Source: an uncultured Veillonellaceae bacterium (GTDB lineage: Bacteria; Bacillota; Negativicutes; Veillonellales; Dialisteraceae). Taken from it: a DNA stretch of 64,000 nucleotides. Positions 44,258 to 54,053 of the stretch are shown here, in pieces. A program made the translations under genes and the position numbers. The stretch spans positions 62,001 through 126,000 of the forward strand of contig CATVYJ010000004.1 of the NCBI GenBank assembly GCA_958348245.1. Direction: 5' to 3'. The notes beneath the pieces were generated by a model. That model worked only from the letters and a program-made list of their open reading frames with translations. It did no database searches and was not told the DNA's origin. Numbering within the stretch: the first letter of the stretch is position 1; each line of letters starts with the position of its first letter.

Positions 44258-44752
44258 ATGGCAATCGAAGGCAAAGTGTGGCGCTACGGCGATAACATCG
44301 ACACCGACGTCATCATCCCCGCAAGATATCTGAATACATTCGACCCGAAGGAGCTCGCCAGCCACTGCATGGTGGACATCGACGAAACCTTCGCGCAGAA
44401 CGTCCAGCCCGGCGACATCATGGTGGGCGGCCGGAATTTCGGCTGCGGCTCCTCCCGTGAACACGCGCCCATCGCCATCAAGGCGTCGGGCGTGCCGGTC
44501 ATTGTGGCGGCGAGCTTCGCCCGCATTTTCTACCGCAACGGCATCAACGTGGGCCTGCCGCTCCTCGAGATCGGGGACGACGTGGAAAAAATCCGCGCGG
44601 GCGACCGGCTCCGCATCGACCTCTCCGCGGGCACCATCGAAAATCTCACCACCGGCGACACCTTCCAGGCGCCGCCCCTTCCGGGCTTCATCCAGGACAT
44701 CGCCAGAGCCGGCGGCCTCGTAAACTACGTAAAGGAGAAAATGAACAAATGA
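44258..44752 (+). CDS. leuD: 3-isopropylmalate dehydratase small subunit
   Basis: 164 aa swivel-domain partner of LeuC. Characteristic YGDNIDTDVIIPARYL, GGRNFGCGSSREHAP and AASFARIFYRNGINVGLP. The ATG at 44258 lies one base after the leuC stop, and its ribosome site AAGGAGG is within the end of leuC, so a start earlier in the frame is not needed. It overlaps leuB by four bases (ATGA). Confidence 0.97.
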   Translation: MAIEGKVWRYGDNIDTDVIIPARYLNTFDPKELASHCMVDIDETFAQNVQPGDIMVGGRNFGCGSSREHAPIAIKASGVPVIVAASFARIFYRNGINVGLPLLEIGDDVEKIRAGDRLRIDLSAGTIENLTTGDTFQAPPLPGFIQDIARAGGLVNYVKEKMNK

Positions 44753-45819
44753 CAAAGAAAATCACCGTCATTCCCGGCGACGGCATCGGGAAAGAAATCA
44801 CCGACGCGGCGGTGGCCGTGCTGAAGAAGATCGACGAAGTCTACAGCATCGGCCTCGAATTTACGTGGAAAGACGCGGGCGGCACCGCCTACGACAAGTA
44901 CGGCACACCGCTCCCGGAGGACACGGTGAAAGCGGCGAAAGCGGCGGACGCGGTGCTCTTCGGCTCCGTGGGCGGCGACCAGTGGGACCACCTCGCCCCG
45001 GATCTGCGCCCCGAGCGGGCCATCCTCGGCCTGCGCAAAGCCCTCGGCCTCTACGTGAACCTCCGCCCGGTGAAGGTGATGGACGTGCTCGCCGAATATT
45101 CCCCGCTGAAAGAATCCATCGCAAAGGGTACGGACCTCGTCATCGTGCGCGAGCTCATCGGCGGCATCTATTTCGGCGACAAGTGCGAATCGGAAATCCA
45201 TAACGGCGTGGAGCGCGCGTGGGATCTGGAAAACTACAGCATCCCTGAAGTAGAGCGCATCACCCGATTTGCCATGACGGCCGCGCGGAAGCGCCGCGGG
45301 AAAGTGACCTCCGTGGACAAATCGAACGTGCTCGCCACGTCCCGCCTGTGGCGGCGCACGGTGACCCGCCTGGCCGAAGACTATCCGGACGTGAAAGTGG
45401 ATCACCTCTACGTGGACAACTGCGCCATGCAGCTCGCCATCCATCCCACCCAGTTTGACGTGATCGTCACGTCGAACCTCTTCGGGGACATTCTCTCCGA
45501 CGAAGCGGCGGTCCTCTCCGGCTCCATCGGCATGCTCCCCTCGGCCTCCATCGGCGAGAGCACCAGCCTCTACGAACCGATTCACGGCTCCGCGCCGGAC
45601 ATCGCGGGCCAGGGCATCGCCAATCCCTGCGCGACCATCCTCTCCGCGGCGATGCTCCTCCGGTACTCCCTCGACGAAGACGCCGCGGCGGACGCGGTGG
45701 AAAAAGCCGTGGAAGACGCCCTCATCGCGGGCTACCGCACGCCCGACCTCTACCGGGACGGCTTCAAAAAAGTGAATACCGCAGGCATGACCGACGCCAT
45801 CCTCGCCCGCATCGGCTGA
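44749..45819 (+). CDS. leuB: 3-isopropylmalate dehydrogenase
   Basis: NAD-dependent oxidative decarboxylation of 3-isopropylmalate to the keto precursor of leucine. 356 aa. Motifs: VIPGDGIGKEITDAAV, LFGSVGGDQWDH, the substrate-binding RELIGGIYFGDK, VDKSNVLATSRLWRR, the metal-binding Asp in TSNLFGDILSDEAA, and the NAD site YEPIHGSAPDIAGQG. Last gene of leuCDB, ended by the terminator at 45833. Confidence 0.97.
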   Translation: MTKKITVIPGDGIGKEITDAAVAVLKKIDEVYSIGLEFTWKDAGGTAYDKYGTPLPEDTVKAAKAADAVLFGSVGGDQWDHLAPDLRPERAILGLRKALGLYVNLRPVKVMDVLAEYSPLKESIAKGTDLVIVRELIGGIYFGDKCESEIHNGVERAWDLENYSIPEVERITRFAMTAARKRRGKVTSVDKSNVLATSRLWRRTVTRLAEDYPDVKVDHLYVDNCAMQLAIHPTQFDVIVTSNLFGDILSDEAAVLSGSIGMLPSASIGESTSLYEPIHGSAPDIAGQGIANPCATILSAAMLLRYSLDEDAAADAVEKAVEDALIAGYRTPDLYRDGFKKVNTAGMTDAILARIG

Positions 45820-45832
45820 GAAGGCGCAAACG

Positions 45833-45862
45833 AAAAGCACCGGGATATCCCGATGCTTTTTT
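45833..45862. terminator. Terminator between leuB and the MATE gene
   Basis: AAAAGCACCGGGATATCCCGATGCTTTTTT; A and T runs on both sides make it useful in either direction. Confidence 0.85.
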
Positions 45863-47213
45863 ATTGCCGGAAGCGGGGCCGCCGCCCTTCGCGGTGCTTC
45901 CGCTCGATAAAATGAAGGCGCGCCGACAGGAGGAGCGCCGAGCATCCCACGCCCAGGTCCAGCCCCTGCCAGTACGACACCGCGCCGTGTCCGAAGAGAT
46001 GGTCCAGCGCGAACCCCGCGGGGAAGCACACGCCCCAGTAGGCGGCCATCATGAGCATGAACGGCACCTTCGCGTCCTTGTAGCCCCGGAGAATGCCCTG
46101 CGTGGGCGCGGCCACCGCGTCGAAACACTGCCACCCCGCGCAGTACAGGAGAAAGACCCCCGCCGCGGCCGCCACGCCCGCGTCCTCCGTATACAGCCCC
46201 GCGATGGGCCCGCGGAGGAGGATCGTCGCCCCGGCGGTGAGCGCCGCGCAGAAGAGCGCCCACAGGAGCCCCGCCCGGCGGAATGTGCGTGCCCGGTCCC
46301 ACCGCTCCGCGCCGACCTCCATGCCCACCACGATGGTGAGCGCCATGGAGCACGACAGGGGCAGCATGTAGATCACCCCGGAAAAATTGATCGCCGCCTG
46401 ATGCGCCGCGAGCACCTCCGTGCCGAAGGGCGCGATGAAAATGACGATGAAGCCGAAGAGGCTCGACTCCATGAACATGCCGAGCCCGTTCGGGACGCCG
46501 ATGCCGAGATACTCCCGCCACACCGAGGCGCGGGTGCGCACGCTTCCGAAGATGGCCCGCCCGCGGAAGATGTTCTCCCGGAGCACCACCGCGAGGAAAA
46601 GCCCCAGCAGGATCACATAGGTGAGAAGCGTCGCGATGCCCGCGCCGATGCCGCCCATGCGGGGCACGCCCCAGTGGCCGAAAATGAAAAGCCAGTTCAG
46701 AAAGCCGTCGATGGGCAGCCCCAGCAGGAAAAGCTTCATGGAGATGGACGTGCCGCCCACCGTGTCCGTGAGGCTCCGGAGCACCATCACAGGCGTCTCG
46801 AAAAAAACCGCCGCCGCCATGGCGAGGAGATAATACCGCGCCACGTGCGCCACCTCCGGCTCGAGGCGCATCCCCGCGAGCACATCGTCGATGGCCAGCG
46901 CGTAGAGCGCCGCGAAGAAAAGCGACAGCAGCCCGCCGATGTAGAGCCCGGTGCGCGCCACCTCGGGAATCTCTTCGGGCCGCTTCCTTCCGAGCAGCTG
47001 GGCCATCATGGGCGTCGCCGCGGCGAGCACCGCCGTCGTCGCCACCAGGATGGGCATGAACAGGCTCGCACCCACGGACACCCCCGCGAGGTCCGCCTTG
47101 CCCGCGTGGCCCGCCATGGCCGTATCCAGAAAATTCATTCCCACCGTGGAGAGCTGCGCCACCAGGATGGGCAGCATCACGCCGATGAGTTTTCTCAGCG
47201 CCGCAAAATCCAT
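45861..47213 (-). CDS. MATE family multidrug exporter (NorM-like)
   Basis: 450 aa, twelve predicted helices. MDFAALRKLIGVMLPILVAQ and GMNFLDTAMAGHAGKADLAG form the first helices and carry the conserved MATE pattern; NWLFIFGHWG and PMCHM-free C-terminal half with AAPTQGILRGYKD mirror the internal duplication. Exports cationic compounds in exchange for Na+ or H+. The start at 47213 follows GGAGGAG; the upstream 64 codons of open frame overlap the next gene and are not used. The stop is 2 bp inside the shared terminator. Confidence 0.9.
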   Translation of the reverse strand: MDFAALRKLIGVMLPILVAQLSTVGMNFLDTAMAGHAGKADLAGVSVGASLFMPILVATTAVLAAATPMMAQLLGRKRPEEIPEVARTGLYIGGLLSLFFAALYALAIDDVLAGMRLEPEVAHVARYYLLAMAAAVFFETPVMVLRSLTDTVGGTSISMKLFLLGLPIDGFLNWLFIFGHWGVPRMGGIGAGIATLLTYVILLGLFLAVVLRENIFRGRAIFGSVRTRASVWREYLGIGVPNGLGMFMESSLFGFIVIFIAPFGTEVLAAHQAAINFSGVIYMLPLSCSMALTIVVGMEVGAERWDRARTFRRAGLLWALFCAALTAGATILLRGPIAGLYTEDAGVAAAAGVFLLYCAGWQCFDAVAAPTQGILRGYKDAKVPFMLMMAAYWGVCFPAGFALDHLFGHGAVSYWQGLDLGVGCSALLLSARLHFIERKHREGRRPRFRQ

Positions 47214-47275
47214 GGCTCCTCCTTCCGCAAAACAGGCAAAAGAAAAAGGCGTCGCCGCCTCTTTCCGCCGAACTC

Positions 47276-47923
47276 TTATCGTTTCTGCGCCGCCGCCCAG
47301 TCCGCCTTGAACCGCGCGATGCCCGCGTCCGTGAGCGGATGCTTCATGGCGTCCATGAGCACCTGGTACGGCACCGTCGCAATGTCCGCGCCGGCGAGGG
47401 CGCACTCCGTGATGTGCTGCGGCTTGCGGATGGACGCGGCGATGATCCGCGTCTCGATGCCGTGCCGGTCGAAGATATCGGAGATGGTCTGGATGAGCTC
47501 CACGCCGTCCCAGCCGATGTCGTCGATGCGGCCCACGAAGGGGCTCACATAGGACGCGCCCGCCCGCGCCGCGAGAAGCGCCTGATTCGCCGAGAAGACC
47601 AGCGTCACATTGGTGGGGATGCCCCTCTTCGACAGGCGGGCCACCGCTTTCAGACCCTCCGCCGTCATGGGGATTTTCACCACGATATGGCTGCCGAGCT
47701 TCACCAGCTCCTCCGCCTCCGCCACCATGCCGTCCGCATCGTCGGAGAGCACCTCCGCCGAGATCGGGCCGTCCACAAACGAGGAAATCTCCCGGATCAC
47801 CTCATGGAAATCGCGCCCCTCCTTCGCGACCAGCGACGGATTCGTCGTCACGCCGGAAATGAATCCCATGGCGTACGCTTTGCGGATCGCCTCCACATCG
47901 GCTGTATCGATAAAAAATTCCAT
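47276..47923 (-). CDS. fsa: Transaldolase-like fructose-6-phosphate aldolase
   Basis: 215 aa, short transaldolase (TalC/Fsa) form. MEFFIDTADVEAIRKAY, GVTTNPSLVAKEG and the Schiff-base lysine in HIVVKIPMTAEGL; SPFVGRIDDIGWDG and ASIRKPQHI are also diagnostic. Whether it acts as true transaldolase or as fructose-6-phosphate aldolase cannot be settled from sequence. It faces a LysR gene across back-to-back promoters and is likely its target. Confidence 0.92.
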   Translation of the reverse strand: MEFFIDTADVEAIRKAYAMGFISGVTTNPSLVAKEGRDFHEVIREISSFVDGPISAEVLSDDADGMVAEAEELVKLGSHIVVKIPMTAEGLKAVARLSKRGIPTNVTLVFSANQALLAARAGASYVSPFVGRIDDIGWDGVELIQTISDIFDRHGIETRIIAASIRKPQHITECALAGADIATVPYQVLMDAMKHPLTDAGIARFKADWAAAQKR

Positions 47924-47971
47924 CTGTATCTCTTCCTTTCCCGCGGGCAGGCCCGCTCACTGCAACACTTA

Positions 47972-48000
47972 TATTTACCATGAAGCGCGCGTTCTGTCAA
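47972..48000 (-). promoter_or_regulatory. Promoter of the transaldolase-like gene
   Basis: On the minus strand TTGACA (47995-48000), 17 bp, TAAATA (47972-47977). Confidence 0.7.
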
Positions 48001-48016
48001 ATCAGCCTCCATAAAA

Positions 48017-48045
48017 TTGACGCTATGCTCCGCATGACCTATAAT
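48017..48045 (+). promoter_or_regulatory. Promoter of the divergent LysR gene
   Basis: TTGACG (48017-48022), 17 bp, TATAAT (48040-48045). The two -35 boxes are 16 bp apart, so one bound regulator could affect both. Confidence 0.8.
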
Positions 48046-48094
48046 GTGTGCATTATGAAACATTCCGTTTGTCGTCAATGATAGAGAGAACCCC

Positions 48095-48997
48095 ATGAAA
48101 CCGACCCTGCTCGCCCTGTCCTATTTCCAGAAAACCGCGGAGAAACAGCACCTCACCCGCGTGGCGGAAGAACTCCACATCTCCCAGCCGTCGCTTTCCC
48201 GCACCATCAAGACCCTCGAAAACGATCTGGGCGTCCCGCTCTTCGAACGGAGCGGCCGCAACATCGTCCTCACCCGCTACGGCGAGATCCTCCTGCGCCA
48301 TACGGAGCGCATCATGGACGAACTCCATGCGGCCGAGCGCGAAATCGAAGAGATGAAAGGGGCCCAGCAGACCACCGTGTCCTTCTCCCTCTTCGCCGCG
48401 TCGAAACTCATCCCGGGCTTCCTCATGGGATTCCGCCGCCTGCACCCCCACGTCCATCTGGAAATCCTCCAGCAGAAAATCGACCACACGAAAAAACAGG
48501 GCAACGGCGTGGACCTTTCCCTCTTTTCCTCCATCAACCCCATGGAAAATGAATTCTGCACGACCCTCATGGAGGAAGAAATCCTCCTCGCCATGCCCGA
48601 CACGGATCCCCACGCCCATCTGCCGTCGGTGAAGCTCAAAGACTTCGCCGAAGCGGGCTTCATCCTGCTCCAGACCGGCAAAAGCCTCCGGGCCATCACC
48701 GACGTGTACTGCCACGCCGCGGGCTTCACGCCGCGCATTTCCCTCGAAAGCGACAGCCCCGATACCGTGCGCGAATTCATCCGCGCGGGCCTCGGCATCT
48801 CCTTCGTCCCGAAGATCACCTGGCACGGCGTGAGCTCGAGCCACGTGGCCCTCGTGCCCATCTCCACGCCCATCTGCCGCCGGAGCATCATCCTCTCCTG
48901 GCGGGCGGACATCGCCGAATCGCCCTCCGCGGTGCTTCTCCGGGACTACATGGTCCAGAACTTCGCCCGCTACGCCTACGCGCAGGCCGAGTCCTGA
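48095..48997 (+). CDS. LysR family regulator divergent from the transaldolase-like gene
   Basis: 300 aa. HTH at residues 8-65 (LSYFQKTAEKQHLTRVAEEL; ISQPSLSRTIKTLE) and effector-binding domain with FSLFAASKLIPGFLMGF and RAGLGISFVPKITW. Resembles GltC/CynR-like LTTRs. The ATG at 48095 has only a weak ribosome site. Divergent arrangement with 170 bp between genes points to control of the transaldolase-like gene and itself; the ligand is unknown. Confidence 0.9.
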   Translation: MKPTLLALSYFQKTAEKQHLTRVAEELHISQPSLSRTIKTLENDLGVPLFERSGRNIVLTRYGEILLRHTERIMDELHAAEREIEEMKGAQQTTVSFSLFAASKLIPGFLMGFRRLHPHVHLEILQQKIDHTKKQGNGVDLSLFSSINPMENEFCTTLMEEEILLAMPDTDPHAHLPSVKLKDFAEAGFILLQTGKSLRAITDVYCHAAGFTPRISLESDSPDTVREFIRAGLGISFVPKITWHGVSSSHVALVPISTPICRRSIILSWRADIAESPSAVLLRDYMVQNFARYAYAQAES

Positions 48998-49375
48998 CCG
49001 GCGGGCGCGCATTCTGCCCGTTTTTCCCGATTGCGCATTTTCACCTCACGGGCGCGCCATATTTCCTGTGCCGCCATGTACCGGCAGGATAAAGAAAATT
49101 TCTATGACGCGGAAATTTAATGAAATTCTTACCTTTCTCCCCGCCGGAGGCATCCTTCCACCGTATTCAGCTCTCACCCCCCCCGTTTTTGTGACCTACT
49201 ATAGGCTGCTTATATCTAAAGGCGCGGAAAATCAGGATATACTTTCAGATTTTCTCCATTGGAAAAGCTGGCAGCTCATCTTCCCGCGCCATGAGCCGGC
49301 TCTCTCTGCATGCGTTTCATGCATGCAAAATCCCTTTTGTTGTGTATACCCATTCCCTATACACTCTATGAGTAT
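48998..49375. other. Intergenic region without recognised gene
   Basis: About 380 bp between the LysR gene and the XRE promoter. Several short open frames exist but none has both a ribosome site and plausible protein sequence. Base composition falls from GC-rich to AT-rich along the stretch. I see no RNA gene or repeat. Confidence 0.5.
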
Positions 49376-49411
49376 TTGTTTATTTGTCAGTTTTTTGCTA
49401 TCTTATATCAA
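49376..49411 (+). promoter_or_regulatory. Putative promoter region of the XRE gene
   Basis: TTGTTT, 17 bp, TGCTATCTT (49376-49404), or alternatively TTGTCA, 16 bp, TATCAA (49384-49411). Confidence 0.45.
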
Positions 49412-49498
49412 TAAACAATCTTATCGTATTGTGAAAATCCAGCGCGGACCGGGAGACGGTCCGCCGGTATTTTCCGAACCATTGGAAGGAGATTCCCC

Positions 49499-49885
49499 AT
49501 GAATTTAGGAATGAGAATTCGTCAGTTCCGCAACATGGCTGGCCTCAGCCAGGAAAAACTTGCATGGAAAGCCGGCATCGCTCCCGCCTTTCTCGGACAG
49601 CTGGAACGCGGCCTGAAGAGCCCCACCGTAAAGACGCTGGAAAAGCTCACCCGCGCCCTGGGCATCCCCATGGCCGAGCTGTTCTCCGGCCCGGTGGACA
49701 TGTCCGATGAAAAAGACACGGCCATCAAGCAGGTGGTCTACCAGATCCGCGACCTCCCGGTAGAAAGCATCCAGAACCTGTCTGTCATCATCCAGCAGGT
49801 CCGTGAAATGGCTTCCCATCCGCTGCCCGCCGCGGCGCAGCAGACGGAAGAAAAGCCCGCTGAACCGGCGGAACCGCAGCAGTAA
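49499..49885 (+). CDS. XRE family transcriptional regulator
   Basis: 128 aa. A canonical lambda-repressor-type HTH at the N-terminus (LGMRIRQFRNMAGLSQEKLA; FLGQLERGLKSPTVKTLEKL), a short helical linker (IKQVVYQIRDLPVESIQNLSV) and a disordered Pro/Ala/Glu/Gln-rich tail. The size and tail are like SinR-type regulators in Negativicutes. GAAGGAG precedes the ATG. No phage or toxin gene is adjacent, so the target is unknown. Confidence 0.9.
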   Translation: MNLGMRIRQFRNMAGLSQEKLAWKAGIAPAFLGQLERGLKSPTVKTLEKLTRALGIPMAELFSGPVDMSDEKDTAIKQVVYQIRDLPVESIQNLSVIIQQVREMASHPLPAAAQQTEEKPAEPAEPQQ

Positions 49886-49895
49886 GAGCCCATCA

Positions 49896-49925
49896 GAAAA
49901 TCCGTCCCGAACGGGGCGGATTTTT
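49896..49925 (+). terminator. Intrinsic terminator after the XRE gene
   Basis: AAAATCCGTCCC / GGGGCGGATTTTT with GAAC loop. Confidence 0.8.
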
Positions 49926-50117
49926 GATTGCCCTTTTTCCCATGGACAATCAAAAGACAGCGGACGCGCCGAGTCAAGAATCCTCACGAAGGATGCAGAT
50001 CCTCATCAGCCTCCTTCACCGTCATCATCGCCTTTGAATCCGCGCCTCATATGCAGAAACATTTTCAATGAGCCTGTCCCCGCACCGCCTGGAAAATAAA
50101 GGAAAGCATAGGAGATA

Positions 50118-50566
50118 TGCATTGGAAAAATGCACGACGCAAGTTAAGTACTGGTGCAGCTCCCCGCCCATTGGAATGGAGCCCGGCCCCGCAGGGGTGA
50201 GATTTGACGGCCCGGAGCGCCCGGACGGAATGACTGTCTGAGCGACCGAAGGGAGCGAGTTTCATTCCGTCAGCGGAGGGCCGCCAAATCTCAGGGCGGA
50301 ATGACCGGGCGGCGGCCCTTTCTTGGCCGACACTCTTTCCGGGCAGCCGGAAAGAATGTCGGTGACGCTGGAATCGTATTCCAAAGATAGAAATCATCGT
50401 AAATCTTCGGACACGTACGGCCTCTCTGTGCGGGTCCGAAGAATTGCGGGAAAGAACGGTTTCATCGCGATGCGGTCCCGCAGCCAAATGAGAAGGGAGC
50501 GAAGCGCCGCACCTGCGTCCGCGCAAAGTGCGCAGAAACATGTTGCCACGCGCGCCCCGCAATTCT
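50118..50566. other. Highly structured non-coding element (serial long hairpins)
   Basis: Successive inverted repeats: TGCATT/AATGCA (50118-50134); a 16-bp arm pair at 50198-50213 and 50278-50293 (15 of 16 pair) enclosing a perfect 10-bp pair GACGGAATGA/TCATTCCGTC (50224-50233, 50262-50271); a 16-bp hairpin at 50327-50362 with GCAG loop; TCTTCGGAC/GTCCGAAGA (50404-50442); and GAATTGCGGG/CCCGCAATTC (50441-50565). No convincing gene on either strand. It could be a structured RNA or a decayed dispersed repeat. Confidence 0.6.
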
Positions 50567-50573
50567 TACAAAA

Positions 50574-50612
50574 AAATCCTCCGCGCCCGGAAAGGGGTTC
50601 GGAGGATTTTCT
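50574..50612 (-). terminator. Intrinsic terminator of the livHMGF operon
   Basis: AAAATCCTCCG / CGGAGGATTTT stem; on the minus strand it is followed by TTTT, about 35 bp after the livF stop. Confidence 0.75.
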
Positions 50613-50645
50613 TTATGTTTCAGCAGCTTTGAAAAAACGGGACTT

Positions 50646-51358
<713 letters not shown>

Positions 51359-51359
<1 letters not shown>

Positions 51360-52129
51360 TATTCGTCCTCCTTCCCGAGATACGCTTCGATGACGGCGGG
51401 GTTGTTCTGCACTTCCGCGGGGGTGCCTTCGGCGAGCATGCGCCCGAAGTTCACCACGATGAGGCGGTTGCACAGGGTCATGACGAGGTTCATGTCGTGT
51501 TCGATGAGCACGATGGTGATATTGAACTGTTCGCGGATGCCCCGGATGAGGTCGATGAGGGCGGCGGTTTCGCTGTCGTTCATGCCGGCCGCCGGTTCGT
51601 CCAGGAGGATGATCTGCGGATGGGCCGCCATGGCGCGGGCGATTTCCAGCTTTCTCTGCTTGCCGTAGGGAAGCTCGGTGGCGAGATGGTCCGCCACGTC
51701 GTCGAGGCCCACGTACTGGAGAAGGCGGTGCGCTTCTTCCACGGCTTCTTCTTCTTCTTTCTTCATGGAAGCGGTGTGAAGGAGGCTGCCGAGGAGGCCG
51801 GTCTTCATGCGGGCGTGATGGCCCACGAGGATGTGCTCGAGGACGGTCATGTTCGCAAAGAGGCGGATGTTCTGGAAGGTGCGGGCGATGCCGCCGTCGA
51901 TGATTTCGAAGGTCTTCTTCCCTTCGATGGACTTGCCGTTGAAGAGCACGTCCCCGCTGGTGACGGGATAGACGCCGGTGATCATGTTGAAGATGGTGGT
52001 TTTCCCCGCGCCGTTCGGCCCGATGATGCCGAAGATATCCCCCTGATTCACCTGAAAGGAGATGTCGGAGAGGGCGGTGATGCCGCCGAATTTCTTGACG
52101 ACGTTCTTTAATTCAAGAAGCACGGTCAT
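51359..52129 (-). CDS. livG: Branched-chain amino-acid ABC transporter ATPase LivG
   Basis: 256 aa. Walker A GPNGAGKTT, the LivG insertion after it, a signature segment LPYGKQRKLEIARAMAAHP, Walker B IILLDEPAAGMND and the His loop VLIEHDMNLVM. ATGA overlap with livM upstream and 1-bp overlap with livF downstream show tight coupling. Confidence 0.97.
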
Positions 52130-53073
52130 TTGCCTCCTTTCGGGGATTTTCTGAATACGCGGGCGATGTACTTCACGGCGTCGTAGGAGAGGATGCCGTC
52201 AGGCCGGAAGCCCATGAGCGCCACCAGCATGATGCCGTAGATGATGTCGCGGTATTCGGACATGGCGCGGAGGGACTCCGGCACGATGGTGAGGACGGTC
52301 GCGCCCAGGAGCGGCCCCCACATGACGTTGCTGCCGCCGAAGACGGTGTAGAGGAGCATGTCCACCACTTTATGCCAGGTGAAGTCCGTGGGGCTGATGA
52401 AGTACGTGGCGTGCGCGTAGAGGGCCCCGGCCACGCCGGCGAAGAAGGAGCTGAAGAGAAACGCCATCATTTTGTAGTAGACCACGTTGATGCCCGAGAG
52501 GGAGGCGGCGTATTCGTCAGCCTTGACAGCGGCAAACGCCCGGCCCACGCGGGAGTGCTCCAGCTTGTACCAGAAGTAGAAGATCGCCACGACGAGAATG
52601 AGGAGGACGATGCACATGAGGAGCTGGCCCGCCGTCTGGGAGTCGAGGCCGAGGGCGTCGATGAGGCCCATGTCGCTCGCATAGTCCGAGAGGGCGCTCG
52701 CCATGGAGGGAATGCCCGAGAGGCCGAGCGCGCCGTTTGTGATTTTCATGTTCAGGGCGATGACGCGCACCACTTCGCCGAAGCCGAGGGTGGCGATGGC
52801 CAGGTAGAGCCCGCGGAGGCGGATGGTGGGCAGGCCGATGACGAGCGCCACCGCCGCCGCGACAATGCCGCCGCAGAGAATGGACAGGGGCATGGGCACG
52901 TCCATCTTCATGGCGAGGATGGCCGACGTGTACGCGCCGAAGCTCATGAAGCCCGCATTGCCCAGAGACACCAGCCCGGTGCAGAGCGTCATGTAGATGG
53001 TGAGCGCCAGGATGATATTGATGCAGATGAAGACGAATACCTGCAGAAAATAACCGTTGAGTAATTCTTCCAT
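52126..53073 (-). CDS. livM: Branched-chain amino-acid ABC transporter permease LivM
   Basis: 315 aa inner-membrane permease with about nine helices. LVSLGNAGFMSFGAYTSAIL, LPTIRLRGLYLAIATLGFGE and the EAA-like segment HSRVGRAFAAVKADEYAASLSGI are characteristic. Its start shares one base with the livH stop. Confidence 0.95.
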   Translation of the reverse strand: MEELLNGYFLQVFVFICINIILALTIYMTLCTGLVSLGNAGFMSFGAYTSAILAMKMDVPMPLSILCGGIVAAAVALVIGLPTIRLRGLYLAIATLGFGEVVRVIALNMKITNGALGLSGIPSMASALSDYASDMGLIDALGLDSQTAGQLLMCIVLLILVVAIFYFWYKLEHSRVGRAFAAVKADEYAASLSGINVVYYKMMAFLFSSFFAGVAGALYAHATYFISPTDFTWHKVVDMLLYTVFGGSNVMWGPLLGATVLTIVPESLRAMSEYRDIIYGIMLVALMGFRPDGILSYDAVKYIARVFRKSPKGGK

Positions 53074-53960
53074 TACGGTCTGCCTCCTTTCCCAGCCTTG
53101 GAGAACAATCCTTCCGGCCGGATGAAAAGGATCAGGATGATGAGCCCGAAGGCCACGGCGTCGCGGTAGGTGGACGCGCCGTAGGCGACGCTGAAGACTT
53201 CGGCGATGCCCAGGATGAATCCGCCGGCCATGGCGCCTTCCACATTGCCCAGCCCGCCCATGATGAGGACGGCCAGCCCTTTGAAGCCCATGGCCGTGCC
53301 CATGGTGGGTTCAATGGCGTTGAAGGAGAGACCGATGAGGACGCCCGCCGCCGCGCCGAGCGCCGACGCGAGCATGACGGTGAATACGATGATGCGGCTC
53401 GTATTGATGCCGAGGAGCCCCGCCGTCTCGATATTTTCCGACGTGGCGCGCACGGCCTTGCCGATTTTCGTCTTGTTCAGCATGATAGCGAGAAGCACCA
53501 TGAGGGCCACCGCCGTGCCGAGGCTGACGATCTGGATCCAGGAAATCTTGAAGGCGCCCATGTCCATGAGCTCGCTGCTGATGGTGGACGGGAAGGACCG
53601 CGTCTGCGGACCCCACACCATGAGAGCCACGCTTTCGAGGAAGATCGACACGCCGATGGTGCTGATGAGCGGAGCCAGATGGGTGACTTTGCGCCGGCGA
53701 AGCGGACGCAGCGCAAAGAGCTCCAGTAAATACCCGAGGACGGCCCCGCCCGCCATCGCGCCGAGAAGGGCCGGGAAGATCCCGAAGCCCGCTTCGGTGA
53801 CGAGCAGGAGGCCGATGTACGCGCCCACCATGAAGATGCCGCCGTGCGCCATGTTGACGATATTCAGCACGCCGAAGACCAGCGTGTAGCCAATGGCGAT
53901 GACCGCGTAGGCGCTGCCCAGAGTCAAACCGTTGATAAGCTGCTGAGAAAACACGTTCAT
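53073..53960 (-). CDS. livH: Branched-chain amino-acid ABC transporter permease LivH
   Basis: 295 aa permease, first gene of the livHMGF unit. QLINGLTLGSAYAVIAIGYT, LNIVNMAHGGIFMVGAYIGL and KTKIGKAVRATSENIETAGLLGI are family motifs. GAAAGGGAAATG places a ribosome site next to the start. Preceded by the dual-specifier T-box leader (54054-54540); livK lies upstream as a separate unit with its own T-box. Confidence 0.95.
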   Translation of the reverse strand: MNVFSQQLINGLTLGSAYAVIAIGYTLVFGVLNIVNMAHGGIFMVGAYIGLLLVTEAGFGIFPALLGAMAGGAVLGYLLELFALRPLRRRKVTHLAPLISTIGVSIFLESVALMVWGPQTRSFPSTISSELMDMGAFKISWIQIVSLGTAVALMVLLAIMLNKTKIGKAVRATSENIETAGLLGINTSRIIVFTVMLASALGAAAGVLIGLSFNAIEPTMGTAMGFKGLAVLIMGGLGNVEGAMAGGFILGIAEVFSVAYGASTYRDAVAFGLIILILFIRPEGLFSKAGKGGRP

Positions 53961-54053
53961 TTCCCTTTCTGTAAACCACGGGCACTTTGTCGCTTGCGCC
54001 GCTTCCCGTGCCCCTGGGAAGAGCGCCCGGCCCTGCCGGAATGGATACCGTAG

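Noticed and set aside
49068..49502. 144-codon frame before the XRE gene
   Set aside because: No ribosome site, overlaps the promoter, and the protein sequence is not convincing.
50065..50562. 165-codon minus-strand frame over the hairpin region
   Set aside because: Its content is explained by inverted repeats; low complexity, no start signal and no recognised fold. Treated as part of the structured element.
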